Counted from the first letter of the stretch, positions 24,701 through 39,400 are shown. The stretch is DNA of 64,000 bases from Thamnaconus septentrionalis (GCA_009823395.1 CM020503.1:5052001-5116000); one strand, 5' to 3'. Translations and numbers: made by a program. The notes: a model not told the origin generated them from the letters alone.

Positions 24701-27700
24701 GGATGTTCACAATTAATCAATTATCGATTAATCGTCGATTAAGAATTTAATCATTAGATTAAATTAGTTGCAATTAACGGAACATTTTTTACAAGGGTAG
24801 TTAATATCATAACAGTGAAGTGGTAGGGAAGAGCAATTCACCTGTAGATACTGTGATGGTCATAATATACCTAGAACGAGTTACTTTTAAACAACCTTTT
24901 TTTTTAAGTTGAAATGTGACCCATTACAAATCAACTTAAAGTCAAATGATGACTGTTTAGAGTGTTTTTATTCTTCTCTAATGTAAAAATGGGTCACATT
25001 GGACCCTCAACATTACTTACGGGTTAAATATTGTCTTCCATGGACATTTTTCATTGTGAAATTTAGGTTCTCAGGAAAAATCGCCACTTATCAATTAATC
25101 CCTAATAGATCGATAAGGTCAATCAACTAATGATTAATGAATCAATCAATAATTTGCATCCCTATGCCTAATCCAGCACCGATGACTGGGAGGAAGAGTT
25201 TTAACGACAACAGGGGAAAGGAGAACCGTGCAGAAACGGATGCAGGCTGCTAATGAAGCGCAATACTTCAACATACAAAGGAATCCCAAGTGCACTATGG
25301 AGTGTGTGGAGACCTTTAACCTCACCTGCAGCCACGCACACACACGTTTTTAACAAACAACAAAAAAAAACCCTCCCAGTTGGATTGCCTGCTAAAATAT
25401 AGGGAGTTGCTCAAACACGCAAGCGGCAAACAAAGACGAGTTAGACTGATTTCAAATTGTAAACATTAATCCAAGTGAAATGACCATTATCCAGGACTAA
25501 AAGCGACCAATTTTTCACAATGACAGCTTGAGGGAGGGCGGTGTTTACACCCAGTCGAAAACAGGGATTGTCCGTTCTAAATATTGTGTTCTGCCCTGTC
25601 GGCCGCTCCACTCCAGCTGTGTGCTGCCTTGCTTGAGGGAAATTCGCAGCTAAGTTATTCATGACAGGCTGGCAGCACGAGAAGAGCTGTTTGCTCTATT
25701 GACTTAAAACCCCCCGTCGGATGCTGGGAGCTGATTAAATTAGGAGCTATGAAAATGAGAGTCTTAAAGTATTAAATTCCCGTTTCGAGGCACGACTCAT
25801 ATTGCACATAGCGTATTGTGATGAGCTGCGGCAATAACAACGGAAGGAGGGGAAGTGAGCCGGGCAGGTTTTCCATTTTAGACCCAAGCCCCCCCCGGAC
25901 ATCTCTGGAAGTTGAATGCGCAAACGCACGTACCCTCGCCTATTTCACTGCACCCTGTTGTGCTGCCTGTTAATAATGAATCCACAAAACTGCAAGGTCT
26001 TCGCCATTTGAAACTCGTTCCATCTCCCGAAGAGTGAGAGACCCCCTAATACTTTAAATAAGCCCTTGGAAGCAGCCAATGTTCTTTCAGAGGGCTCCCA
26101 TTTTGCTCTCCGTCCACCTGCAATTCCCCCCCGCCTCAATAGCCGAGCTCAAATTGAAGCAGTCCCACGGAACTGCAACCCGGCAACAATTCAGCGCTGC
26201 AAGAAAAGGAGGTTGCGATGCTTTCGGGGAGCAGAAAAAGAAGAAAAGGGCAGAAAATAAAAAGGCAGCCAGGCTTCATTCTCCCAAAGCGCTGGAGAAA
26301 CACCGTTATTATTCCATCACAAGTGGATGTTAAACCTTTTACTCAGAAAGGCACAGATGCAATAATGACTTAACACGCAGTTAAACATGAGGCTAAAATG
26401 ACCAATAGTTCATCTAAATGTAGCACGGCTAGCTTGGCGTTTGAACGCACCCCGCCATTTAAAAGCAAGGCTCCTACGCCTCGTCTTGAAGTCGGCGCAG
26501 CGGTGCGTTTGAGGAACACATTTAGGACCGGGCTAATGACGCGGCGTCATTACGGCGACGGACTGATGCTCCAATTGTCGCAATGCTGCACCTGATCAGT
26601 CGACGAGCGTTTGTTTATTCTGAATCGCGCTGATTAAATCCGACGACTACGAAAGGTGTTCGCCGAGAGCGAAGTTCGGTGGGCGAAAGCAGTTATTTTC
26701 GCTCCCACTGAACCCATCAGTCGAGGAATGTCTGTGTGCTGGTGTGTGGAGACTGATCTCTGACCCTCGTGCAGCAACCGGGGACGGTGCTCCGCCCTGA
26801 CCGACCAACTGCGGCGGAGGATTGGCGCTGCTTCACCTACTGCCGAGGCCTCGGCTCAGCGGGTGGGCCAGAGCTGCTGGCAGAGCTATCATTACCGCAG
26901 GAGAGGGAGAGATGATACGATTCTGGGAGACTGAGAACCAGGATGCAGCAACTGCCGGCGTGTGCACCAGCCAGCCCCAAACTGGGCTGAAAATTCACGT
27001 AAAAGAGACGCGACACGTTTCTGAAGCCGCCGATTTCCGGAACTGTAACTGACGAGGCTTCGAGGGATTATTTATTTGTTTTTCCTTCACTACACTTGAC
27101 TGCAGAAAATGCGATTTTAGCTTGACAAATGACTATGCAATAGGCATTGAATTAAAAATGGCAGGCAACTTGTGCATTTTTGTCCGAAAAAAGCTCCTCT
27201 GACAAAAGTCACTGGAACACGACTCGCTGCTAAAACAGTAACTCATGCAAATAGCGTTTGCCGTAATTGGATTTGAATGTCTCCCTGCTGCCAAATGTTA
27301 TATGTGCACACATAAACCCATATTTTACGGCCCACAAACCCCGTGAAAGCGAGTGAGCCACTAACGCGGAGCAGGGAATGGGAGCTTGACTGCTCAGCAG
27401 CTCTGTAAACCCTGTTTGTTCCGCTCTGGAGGGCTTGTGCTTTTCTTTTCTTTTCTTTCTTTTCTTTTTTTTTGTTTCAGTCGGGCCCCGGCTCCCACAC
27501 CGGCGCGGGGACAGCTGGGCAGCGACGGTCGGCGGGCACCCTGTGAGGCAGAAGCCCGTGCGACGCCTGGCTGTGTTGCGCACAGCTGGCGCCGCAACAT
27601 CTGGGAAGATTCATCAGCACGCCGCTCACGCGGCCGCGCCGACTCTGGCTTGCGTTGCCGATTTAGCCGGCCAGCGCGCTGCTCACACGCCGCGGCTCAC

Positions 27701-30398
27701 TAACGCGCTTCGTCGACGCGTTTTCCTCTCGCGCGCGCCGTTTCTCACCCGATAATCGCTGCCCGTCTACACGCCGCTGTCTACGACACTCTGCGTTAGT
27801 CGGATCTTTCTCGACCGTGATACTTTGTTCCTCTTCCCAGCCAGGTGATTTCCTTTCACCTGCATCTTCTCATTCACTTGTTGCCCTTGTCCTCCATTTC
27901 TATCCCAGGGCCAAACACATTTTCTCTATTGGCCACTTTGAGGACTGGTTGAGGTAGGGCTGTGCGATTGATCAATGTTAAACCGAAATTGGTTTTATTG
28001 GTCAAAACGATGTTCCAGGCTGTGCGCCTCTATATTTTTCTCTTTACTTTACAAAATATGAACGTTTTGCACTTTATTCATTCATCGTTGTTCATGATGG
28101 AAAAAGCTTTTATTTTTAAAGTGATGTTTGGTGAAGATTGTCACTTTATCAACAGGGGGGTTCATTTGTGTTTGGTTCTTAAGTTTTCACTTTGTTCCCA
28201 AATAAGGGAACTTCATCTTTGTTTATGAAGAACCTGTTCATTTTAAAGTGAGGGTTGGTGAAAGTGAAGTTCTCACTTCATTAATCCCAAAGGATTCATC
28301 TTTGTTTGGTCAAGAAGACCAAGGAGGATTTACAGTATCTTTCAGTTGCACTGCATTCCCAGGAGGGAGATTTGTTTGCTGTTTTTCTTTTGAAATAAAG
28401 ATAAAATATTTGAAATAATTTGTTCCATTGTCTTTTGTAGTTTCACCCCCCCAAAAAAAATCAAAATTGAAAATCGAGTTTTCAAAGAATAAAATTGGGA
28501 TTTTATCCGCCCTGGGCGGAGGGGAAAAGCACAGAAAAGACTAAAAGAGCAGAGATGAGGAGGGGACACAGAGGAGTTTGCTGCAAGGAGGCAGAAGGTG
28601 GGGGGGGGGTGCAATAAAAGAGGAGGCCGGGCTGTTAACCACGGTTGTAATTCAGCAAACACGTATGTGCGCTCAGCCAGACAGTTTGAACGCTGAAGGC
28701 CTCCAGAGCTGCAGACGGTCCTTGTTTTAACCACATTCAGTGAACTGCGGTTCAACTCCCTTATGCAATGTAGGAAAGCAGACATGTGGCTCCCAGACAC
28801 GGAGGAATGACTGTTTTGTGAAAAACGTCTCCGAGGGAGCTTGGGTTTAACTCGAAGCGCACCTGTCCCGTCGCGTTCCACAGCTCGCATACGAATCTCG
28901 ATGACCGCAGGCTTCATTGAGTTGCGCACGGATATCACAGAAATGTCTCTTTTGATACGTGCCATCCAACAATGGGAAAGGGATCAGAGAGCCGTCCCCG
29001 TTCCTGCAGTGTTTTCCAACGCCTCGTCTTTGATGTCACATCAGTGCAGAGCTCTTGAGAGTCCCCACTGGTAAATATGTAAATTGCCAATTATAAATTC
29101 AGAGGTTTTAGCGAGCTTCAAATTGCCATCAACGGCGCGCAAGCTAAAAGACTGTTGCCATTTCACATTCTTAATGTGGTGCTTCAATTACATCATAAAA
29201 ATAACCCGTTCCTTTCAACATCCAGCTTTCAAACGCTTTTTAAAAAAGCTCGGGTGGGAATACGCTAATTGTTTTAGTAACTGTTGTGTATTGTTTTACC
29301 TTGATTGCTCGCATAAACCAATAAAAACAGGGCTTTTAATGCTGGTAATGCAATGCCAACTCTAATCCTCAAATGAATGGTTTTATGTTTAATTCCCCGC
29401 TATTGTTTTGAAACAAAGCAAAACAAGGACAGCAAAATGAAGTGCCTTATCTTTGCGAGTACACTAGGTTTAAAAGCAGTATCATTCGTGTGCAGAGTGT
29501 CCAGCGCCAGCCTCAATTAGACAGCACTTACTCAGCCAAAATGAGGTTGCTCTACATTAAGGTTGCACAACACCATGCCGAGAGAAAATTATTATCCTCC
29601 AGTGAGCTTTAACTCTATAACTGCTGCATTGAGAAATATACATCTCCAATATTTAAGATAACGTGATTCGTTTTAATGAGGAGACCAACTGATGCTGAGC
29701 TCCTTCCAGCTGATAACTAGTTCTAGTCTACTAGAGTTCAGTTCAGAAAACAGAACATCCATCTAAACCATCAAATATTTGATATCGTCTCTCAACTGTG
29801 CATTCCGGTATGAAGCAAAGCAAAGACCAACCTGTTGTGAACTGTCCCTTCATCTTCTGGAAGACGGGGTCCTGGGCTGTAGCCTGGGCCCGGCGCGCCA
29901 GCGACTCCGAGGCGGCGCTGGAGAACATGGTGGACACGTTGGAGACGTTCTCCAGGCCCACGCCGAACGTGCTCACCAGCTTCTTGACAAAGTTCAGAGT
30001 GTGCGGAGTGATCTTGGCGTCGGACACGGCGCCGCATTTCTCAAAGGCCACGGAGTAGCACTTGGCCAGGCCCTGCTGGAGCTGCCTCAACACCTGCACA
30101 GACACGGACGCAGAGAGCGAGAAAATATTCCTTAGCCGGCACATTTCCAATCTGAAAAAAGGTCTGTGGAGTCCGACGTCTGGGCAATGGACGTACAGCA
30201 AGAGGAGCGAGGAGACGCCTACTTCTTGAGGAAGAAATGAGAAGCGGTGCAGCGTCATCAGGTAATCAAAGGAAGGGACAGGATACAGGTGTAAATGATG
30301 GCGTAACGTGCTCGATGTTATCCCCGTGGAAGCGAGCGTCGAGCCTACAGCTGCCACAGAGAGCCCCGAGCCGTCACTGATCATCACGAGGCTCGCAC

Positions 30399-30437
<39 letters not shown>

Positions 30438-33400
30438 CAAACTTTCGTCCCCTAATCCCTTACCCCATTCTGCACGCTCGCTGCACCCATCCATCACCTG
30501 TCTCAGGCCTCTCGCTTGCTGCCGCCTCCCCCCCCGCACCAAGTTTCCCTTCCACCCACAAAACAGCCACCTAGCGAAGACGGTGCCAATTTCCTCCAGT
30601 GTCAAGTCAGTGTCTGCCGTCTTCAGTGACGCCCAAGCAATTAGCAGCGGCTAAAATGGCTACTGGCTAAAGTGAAGCAGCAAACGGATGGTTACTGGAA
30701 AAAAAAAAGTCCTGATGAGGTAAAGTTATGCTAAAGTGGCTGACGGGGTGTTGTGACACATTAAAACATCACCATGTGCTTTCACACATACAGGAGAACC
30801 AGAGCCGACTAGCTTTCATTTTTCCCACCTTCTGATCTGCCCAAAAACAACACACAAAGCGACAAAGTCTGACGCACGTAAACAAGCGGCACCCTTGCTT
30901 TTCTCACCTCTTCGTGCCAGTTCTCCCTGAACCACACCATCTGGTCCACGATGCCCTCCAGAGAGGAGAGCAGCGTGGGATGCAGCTCCCGCTGCATGTG
31001 CATGATCCTGCTGCAGCGCCACATGGGGGCGGTGGCCCTGATGGGGCCGGGGTCCGAGGCCCCCGAATGGGACTGGGCCCCGACTGAGCTGGGCTGCTGT
31101 TGTCCCGATGCGTCTGGTCAGAGAGGGAGTGTAAGAAGATGGAATGTCAGGATGCAATCAGGGGACTGGAGGAGGTGGAAGCCGAATTTCCCATACGGGC
31201 ATCGATTGCACAGTTAATGATTCACCGTCGATGGCACAGCTAGTGAGGTTTGCTAGGGGAGGGGGGCGCGACAGCGCTGCCAACTGTGTTGACTTACCAC
31301 TTTTGTAGCGCTCCCTCTGCTCGATCTTGAGCGTTAGGTAGAGGGTGCGGATGGGGAAGTAGACAGCCTGCGGATACACTCGTCCAACCTGGCAGCGGGA
31401 GAAAAAAGAAAAAAAAGGTCACATATTACATTTCAAAGGTTTTCACTCAGAGAGATTAAGACGGACAGCAAAACAGAGCCACTGACTGAGTGGGTGAGAG
31501 ACACTGGGTGTGCCAGAGAAAGACGTGGAGGGAAAGAAAGAGATGGCGCTGATACAGACAGGCAGCCCTGCACTAATCGAGAGGGCGCTTCGAGCTCCCA
31601 GTCGGGGGAGTTAAGTAAGTTAAAAACACTCTGCGGCTGAATCGCAAAACTCGAGGCGACGGATGATGAAATTGCCCTCAAGACTTTCAAGAAAAGTGCC
31701 TCGCAACATTAAAAGGCCTGAAGTCAGGACAGGCGGCAGACAATAAATTCAGCCCGGACTCGGGAGAGGAAAACTGCTGGACGACTGCGGTGCACTGACG
31801 CTGTAAATCTGTCTTTGCCTTAGGGATCATTTCGATCACGTGATAGTTAGCGACTAGACAAGGTTCTTTGAGAACTGATCAAGAAATCTAAACCAGTGCG
31901 ATTAGTACGGCATCACAAGAAGTAACAGTCATTCACTTTCGTCCCTTCGACATTGCTGAAAAACAGTCAATTTGGATGAAAGCCAATGGATTCACCGTCT
32001 AAAATGTGACTTTTTCCTGCTGCAGTTGCATGAAATGACCTCTTAACAATGGACATTATGCAAAACACAAAACTGTGTCAAACAAAAACGTGCTGCAGTG
32101 GTCCTCAGGGCTCAGATCACAGTTTACAGGCTAGAATTACACGGGTTCTTTATCCCTTATGAAGCCACTAGATGCCTAAAGGGTAAAAGTAGATAGCAGC
32201 ATATCTACACCACCTTAGAGGTCAGAATGAATAGAAGTAAATTGAAGATTAATTATGCCAGACTGGCATAAAGAAGAAAGCTGGAGGGAAAAAAAAACCT
32301 TCTACACATTTTGGCCATAGGCTAAACCTTTCACCATCCCCCACCTGCCGACATCTGACCCACATCTTCAGGGGGAACTATAAATCTCACTATCACACAA
32401 AAGAACGCACTCAGTGGACCCCTCTGAAATCGAACAGGTCCATCATTCTGGAAGAAGTTCAGCTGCTTCAAAGTAATGCTTCTAGTAATTACAGGATTAA
32501 AAAACAAGTTGTTTTGCAGAGGTCTCTCCCAGGTCAACCTGGACATACAGCAAGAATACAATACTCAAAACTCTCTTTAAATTAAACCAAAGATTTACTT
32601 TTCACTTCCCTCATGGCTTGAATATAGCCGTCCATACAGCACTTCCAGCGCATAAAGCCACAGCCGAGGCAGAAAAGCCTCCTTTGCATCTTGCACTTTC
32701 AAGTATTTCACTTGCTGCTTGATTTGCGAGGCACGACCCCTGCATTTGTATGTACCCAACTTAAGCTAATTGTATATTAGTTACACGTCTTTACTGCAAA
32801 TGTTTGAAAACTCTTTACACTCAGAGGTAACGGCGAAAGGTTAGCGAGTTCTGGGTGGCGGCTAGCGGCGGGTTGAAGATGAAAGAGGAAGGCGAGTTAG
32901 CGAGGAAGAGGAGGATCCAAAGATCAACTCGCTAATGGGAAGATAAGAAATGTCATATTTTGGCAAAGCTAAGGTGGGCAGACATTAAAAAAAAAAAAAA
33001 AAGGCGAGTGTGAAGGCAAGACAAGCAGGAGACAGCCAGCGAGGGAGGGAGGGAGGGGCGCTGAGCTGAGGTGTTGAGCTTCTCTGTTAACTTCTGATTC
33101 ATCTTCCCGCCTGCCCCCAGGCACTCTTCTGCTCACCTTCATCAATTTTTCAACATACGTTTTTTTAAACATCCCGCTGCCTGAGAGAAACTTTAAATAA
33201 TTCAAGGGAGTGGCAGAAACAGCACCCACCTTGCATTAAGATGCGGTGATGATTTTATATATAATAAGAAAAGGTGGAGGGGGGGGTCCCCAAGCCTTTA
33301 AACTTCACTGGGTTAACAGGGATCACAGTTTATTAGCATTTACACCAGTTTACAGCAGTGCATTTCTGCTGACTTAAACAACTGCACTAAAACCTGCCAG

Positions 33401-36400
33401 CAGGAAAAAGATTTTGCCGATAAAGCTTTGGAAAAAAAAAAATGCAGTTTAATATACAAGAAAACCCACAGTGATTCAGAATGTTTCTACCGATGTGGCG
33501 ATTCATTCATACAGCTAACTGAAATTAATATGCTTAACCTATAAGAGCTGCATAACAGCTGTACAATGTGAACATATCTGTCTATTTCCATTAAAAAAAA
33601 ACAGAGTCTAAATGAGCTTTTACAATTAAATGTGATTTCTCATTCTGCAGCTCTTCGCTGTCTATTTGAAATGAGGAGAACTGTGAGGCTCTCACAGCAG
33701 CGCGAGGCCGCCTTTGCACAAGGCTGCAGCAGCTCACACATTTTAAAGACCTATCTTTCCTGTCGCTTCTATTTTCCCCCCCATGTCCTTAACACAATAT
33801 CCCTCTAATGCTGTGACGCACAGCTGCTTGTTATAGCAGAGCGCTCTTTAAAGATCAACCACTTCAAACTGTGTGGAAATTATTCTCTATTAAGTACAGA
33901 AAATTAGCCCTTGTCTTAATTGCCAAGCTCAGATCCCACAGTGCAGATGTATAAAATATTACATTTCTTGCAGTGGGGGCGGTTAATGATGGAAACCCAT
34001 ACACTGCTAAAAAGAAATAATAAAATAAAACAACTAGGGATGTGAACGCCATAGACACTGAGCACAGCCACAAATTGGAGGCGATGGGAAAAGTATAAAT
34101 ATCAAATGTGTGGAGCAGGACGGCGAGGGTGTTCCTAAAAAAACAAAAAACAAACAAGCGTTGAAATGATGGAGTTTCACTGATAAAAGGTCTCACCTGG
34201 CTGATTAGATTTAGCAAAGGTTTGCCTTCCGAGCCGACCAGGCAGGTCAGGAGCTGCGGTATCCATGCCAACCACTGGATGGGCGGCACTCCAATGCAGT
34301 ACTTGTCCACGGCGTCTGCCAGGGTGTTCTTGTCATCAAAGCTGAGTAGCCACAGCACCTGCGGATGGGAAACAAAGAAACGGAGGCGTGGGTGGGGGTT
34401 GGGGGGTGGGGTAGGGTGGGGGATAGCAGAGGAGGCAAGGTGAGAAAATGAGGGGGTGACCTACAAATATAAATAAATAAATAAATAGATAGATAGATAA
34501 ATAAATAAATACAATGAATACATTTACCGTGCTAAATGCAAGATTTCCTCCGGAGAGGCTGAAAGCATTCCTGCATTGATCCCACCACTTGGCCAGTGTG
34601 GTGGTCTGCTTCTCCATTATGGCATGAGTCATTAGCCCCACTCACTATCCTCCCCCGCCCCTCCCCCACTTCCTCTCTATAGCAAGTCAACACTCACACT
34701 CTGATTGTGCATAATTACTGATAATAACTGGTCATTTCACTTTGTTCCACCTGGCGTTCGTGCTTCCGACCCATTTTGGCAGCTGAAGTCCAATAACTTG
34801 GACGTCAACCAGAAAAAAAAATAAATATATATATGTATATAAAAAACACCTTTTTGACACACTCGACCCTGGGAGGCAGAGCAGATATTAAGATGTAAAA
34901 TGGAAGCAGAGAAACTCTTATTTTCATCCTCCCGGCCTGTGAATGAGGAACTCTGAGAAACAACCACAGAGGCAGCCAGTTATGGCCCTTTCCTCGTGAA
35001 TGGGGGCCTTTTTGCAAACGCAGCTTTTTCTATGCAGTTCAGCTTCAACAAAAGATTTTGAGGTCACCAAAAAATAAGAGCTTTTCAGTTCAGCCGCACA
35101 CAACACTCTCGTCCACACTGTGCATCACTGCCTTGACATCATTTTAAGAAATTTCCCATTTCCTCCCGTATTTGAGCTTCTGGTTGCCCAACACGTCCTT
35201 GCGCTTAGAGAATATATTGCTGAATCTTGGCCCGACATTTGCTTCTCGGCATAAAAAAAATGTTGTTATGTCGCCACAAAAGTTTTCACAGATATCGTTT
35301 TTGCTTTACAAACGCGCCTACAATGTTCAGTGTGAAAGGTTCCCTTTCTGGGATGCTTGTTATCCAGGGTACATCTTTGTACCTCCCACACTGGGCTCAC
35401 TCTGCTGGTATGTACGTCAGCGTTGCTCTGACTGTGAAGAAAAAGGTCGTCCCGTGTAGAGGGTCATGAGACTGGAGCGTCAGGGGAGACCATTAGTCTG
35501 TTAACCCCTTGTGCCAGCCGACGGCCTCGACTCCAACATCGATCTGCCGTGGGAAGCCGTCCGCAATTTCCACTCTCAGTCTATAATCAATCAAATTACT
35601 CCTCTCTGCTTGCAACCGAGGCTGAGAGGGAAGAGCAAATGCATTTCATTCTCTCCGGCACCAGCGGCGCACGAGCTGGAAGAGGTCAGAAAAGCCAGGG
35701 CTTTCCAAATAAAATGGCCCAATCTGAAGCGCAGATACCAAGTTACAGCCACAGTTTCGGGTGTTTAAGTTGAAGCTGCCGCACTCAATTCAGGACACAG
35801 ATTCAGTAAATTTGGGCTGACGTCCGAAATGTACGAAAGAGGATTAGGACCACAAGAAGTGAAAAAAATATTACAGGGAGGAGATTTTTATTTAAATTAT
35901 CATTTCGTGTTTTACGTTGAAATTTCGTGAAAAAAGTCAGCGTAAAAAAGACAAAATTTTGTGAATAAAGTCGATTAAAAAAAAAAAAAAGACAAAATTT
36001 TGTGAAAAAAGTTGAGGTTTCATGAATAAAGTCGCCGCAAATAAAGTGGAAATTGGCGAGTAGACTGGGTGGATGGTGGATTAAACCAGTTACCCACAGT
36101 TAAACGTAAACTGCTGATGACAGGTGTATCCCACAAGGTTCAACCACAGTAATCAGGAAACTGGCGAAAACGGAAGTACCGAACTAGACTTGCGCGCAGA
36201 GCCTTTCCACTTTCTTGACATTTTGACATTAATTGCAAAATTTCTGATTCATTCACAAAATTTTGTCTTTTTTTTTGTAGTCAACTTTATTCACGAAATT
36301 TCGACTTTAATCTTGAAATTTCAACTTTATTCTCGAATTGGAAACTTGGGGAATGGCCCTAATTCTCTTCCGTAGAAATGCTACATACAACAAATAGTTC

Positions 36401-39400
36401 AACCAGACAAACCACCCCCGCCTCTGCCCCCTACCCGACTTTAGCTCTCACCTTTGCGAGGTATTTGCGGGACTTGCTCTCGTTTTGGTGGCGGCAGGCA
36501 TGGAGGTAGCACGTGATGGCCGAGACGCCCAAGTGCAGCTGGCGATCCTTGACAAAGATGTTCTCAAGATAGTCGCCCCACATGGCCCAGGCCTTTACCA
36601 GGACGTCGTGCATCTGCACCGCTGCGGAGAATGCCTTGTTGGCCTCCTCTGACCTGGGGACAGGAGAAGACGACGGGGTGCAGCAGTGTGAGAGGGGAGA
36701 GAACAACTAAGAATAGTAGGTTTTAAAGAGTTGAGCCGATGTAAATATAAATAGTAATTAAGATAATATCTATAAAAAGGGAGAGATGACTGAGACAGAG
36801 GAATGAAGGGCATTAGAGATGGATGTAGATCAGAACTGGGGGAGGTTGGAGGGATGATGTATGGAACAGATTATGACGACCATACTCTGAATTATGAACT
36901 ACACTTCAAAAAGAACCAGATTTCATTTGATGTATTTCTTATGGTTTTTCGCCTTGATGTTACAGAGCAGGCATTTAACCCATAAGAAATTAATGTCGCT
37001 GGAGGTTCACTCTTTTAGCTTGTAATGAGTCCGGCCCAGTTCCGTCACACTGCATGGAGCGATCCATTTAACACAGAGTTCAGATGACACGTGAGCAAAA
37101 TAACTTCTCAATTTTAAAGTTTAAATTAAAGGCCCAGGTTCAAAAAAATAAAAAAAATTTAAAAAGTCTGCAGCGGCCGTATTTGTGTGTGTACAAACCC
37201 AGCCACTGTGCAGAAGTCTCTGCTTTCGCTTCTACAGAAGCAATTAAAATTGAGAATCCTGAGTTTTTAAAATCTTGCCAGTAGACCGATCAGTCATCCC
37301 TCCACTGTATTACTGTTTGGTAACTGCATGGCAAAAAAATGGAAGGCAGGTGTCAACTGCTCACTGCTGGGGAAAACACACACACCTAGACACATATGTG
37401 AGTGTGTGTGTACACACACAAACACACACATATATATATGAATAAAATAATGATCTATTTTTATCATGCTGCTGGTGTTCCAACCTCTCACTGTCTGCAT
37501 AATTTCTGCACAATCTCAGACTTTTGGTGACTAAACTCAAAGCACGAGGCTCTGAAGACATTCACCCCTCCAGTCAGAACAGGAAGACAGACCTGTCAAT
37601 AACCAAAAAAAAAAAAAAAAGAGTCCTGACTGAGCTCCAGCCAGTAAACGGGGCTCCATTTCAGGAGTGCTTCCAAAACTACTTCCCACTTACTGAGCAC
37701 ATAATGTTTCCCAGGCCAATCAATTAGAATGTGTTATTATAAAAGGCATTTTTGGCATGCGATTAGGAAATATAAGTTTGATTGCTGTGGGAGAGAGAGA
37801 GCTGAAGACCCTCCCAGTACCGCTTAATGGGGTTACCGCAGTCGCTTTGCCGCTGTTAAAAGTGTATTAGCAGTTTTTGCTCCCCTGCTCGACAGCGGCG
37901 CCGGCACCCAACAGACTGTCAAATCTCTGACACCCGTTTAATTGAATGATTCCCCAAATCCTTTGCACGTGCGGTTGCGCATGCATGCACAAAACGCACG
38001 CGGGGATGTACGCTCGCACACACATACAGACCCCGTCGACCGTAACCCACGCTCTGCAGTTAATTCTCTCCCGGTGTAGGGGAAAGTTAATGATTGCAAA
38101 AAAAAAAGAAAAAAAGAAAAAGAAAAAGAAAAAAAACGCAGCTGAGGTGGAGGCAAGTTCTGCTGATCTGCTGGAATCTGGTAAATTGCCTCAAGTTAAT
38201 TACTCAGCTGAATATACATTTAATAAGTCCTCTGCAATTTGTCTTTTCGCCCCTGAGGAGGCGTCGTCATGCCAAAGATGGCGGGGGGGGCTGGGGTAGC
38301 TGGAGGGGTCTTCAAGGGGCCGGTGGAGGACCAGGAAAATGAGGAGTGATCCAACGGCAAACCCTGCAGCTCAAAAACAAATCAGCGGCACTGATGACAC
38401 AGGGGTGTCCTTATAACTATAAGAGCTGCCACGGCAGCGACTTCAGCGTCACACGATCGCAAAGTTGCGGCAACCTGAGGCGGAAGGTGCAGCTATAGTG
38501 CGACTGCTGCTCCCTGATGGAATCAAACACGCACGCAAAACCTAATTGACTGTTTCTGATTGTACAGAATGAATAGATGGGAAAAAATGGCGGTTTTATT
38601 TTGTTCTTTTCAAGGTCCGGTGTGTAGATATTTCACTGACGGCGCATTTCGTATATAGGGCACTATGGCTGAGTAGCAAGATGGCAGCTAACTAAGAGCA
38701 AGACCCTTATTGCTCCAAGTAGATTCTTATACAGTATATATGAGAACCAAATGACTTTTATTGTACTGCGAGTACAGACTTTCATTACTGTATTTATGGG
38801 TAGTAAGTTAAGCCTTTACCATTATGAAAATCATAAATCAAGCCAAATATTACACAGTAGATTTTAAGTGTAAAATGTGAAACAGTGGAGGACGTACTTG
38901 TTGATCTGAGCCAGGAACATGCCCTTCAGAGCATAGAACTCGGCCGTCATCTCCTTGGTGAAGTACTTCAGGTTAGTCGACTCGATCACCTCCAACCCCT
39001 AAAAAACACACAAGACAGAGACACGAGACACACGTTTAACTGGGAGCAAAAAAAAAAAAAAAAAAAAATTGCTGTGAAAACGATTACAGTTGCAGAAAAC
39101 GGGAGTAATGGAAAAAGAAACAGTCTTACGCGTGGCCGTAATCCGACGTGAAAAACAAACAAAAAGCTCTGTGTTCATTAAGAACTAAGAGGAGTGGCGT
39201 TAAGGGAAGCAGACTTCCATTATGGCGAGCCTCTGATTAGGTGTCCCCTATGTACCGCTGTGACAAACGATGTGTAGCAGGAGAGAGACGCAGGGAGAAG
39301 CAGAGGAGATGAGATAGAGGAGGGAATGAGAGAGGGAGCGAGGAGTGTCTACTGGCACTTTAATGACTTGTGGTGTGCTGAACTGCTCCTATTAATCAGT

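Larger units (their letters stand above)
24614..29831 (-). other. largest trrap intron here (5.2 kb)
   Basis: Contains the element at 24698-25164, a 19-bp dyad at 26534-26552, a T/C-rich microsatellite at 27441-27473, the CpG island at 27480-27780 and a possible third element at 27955-28514. The rest is unremarkable. Confidence 0.8.

Noticed and set aside
28342..28965. 207-codon open frame on the minus strand
   Set aside because: No recognisable domain, overlaps a likely decayed repeat, and lies within a trrap intron with no exon-like borders.
29743..30432. Continuous 229-codon minus-strand frame
   Set aside because: Only 29832-30093 of it is a trrap exon; the flanks are intron read-through including a CA repeat.
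38612..38720. Start of a common fish repeat (GGTCCGGTGTGTAG)
   Set aside because: Only a short resemblance; no terminal repeats or end could be defined.
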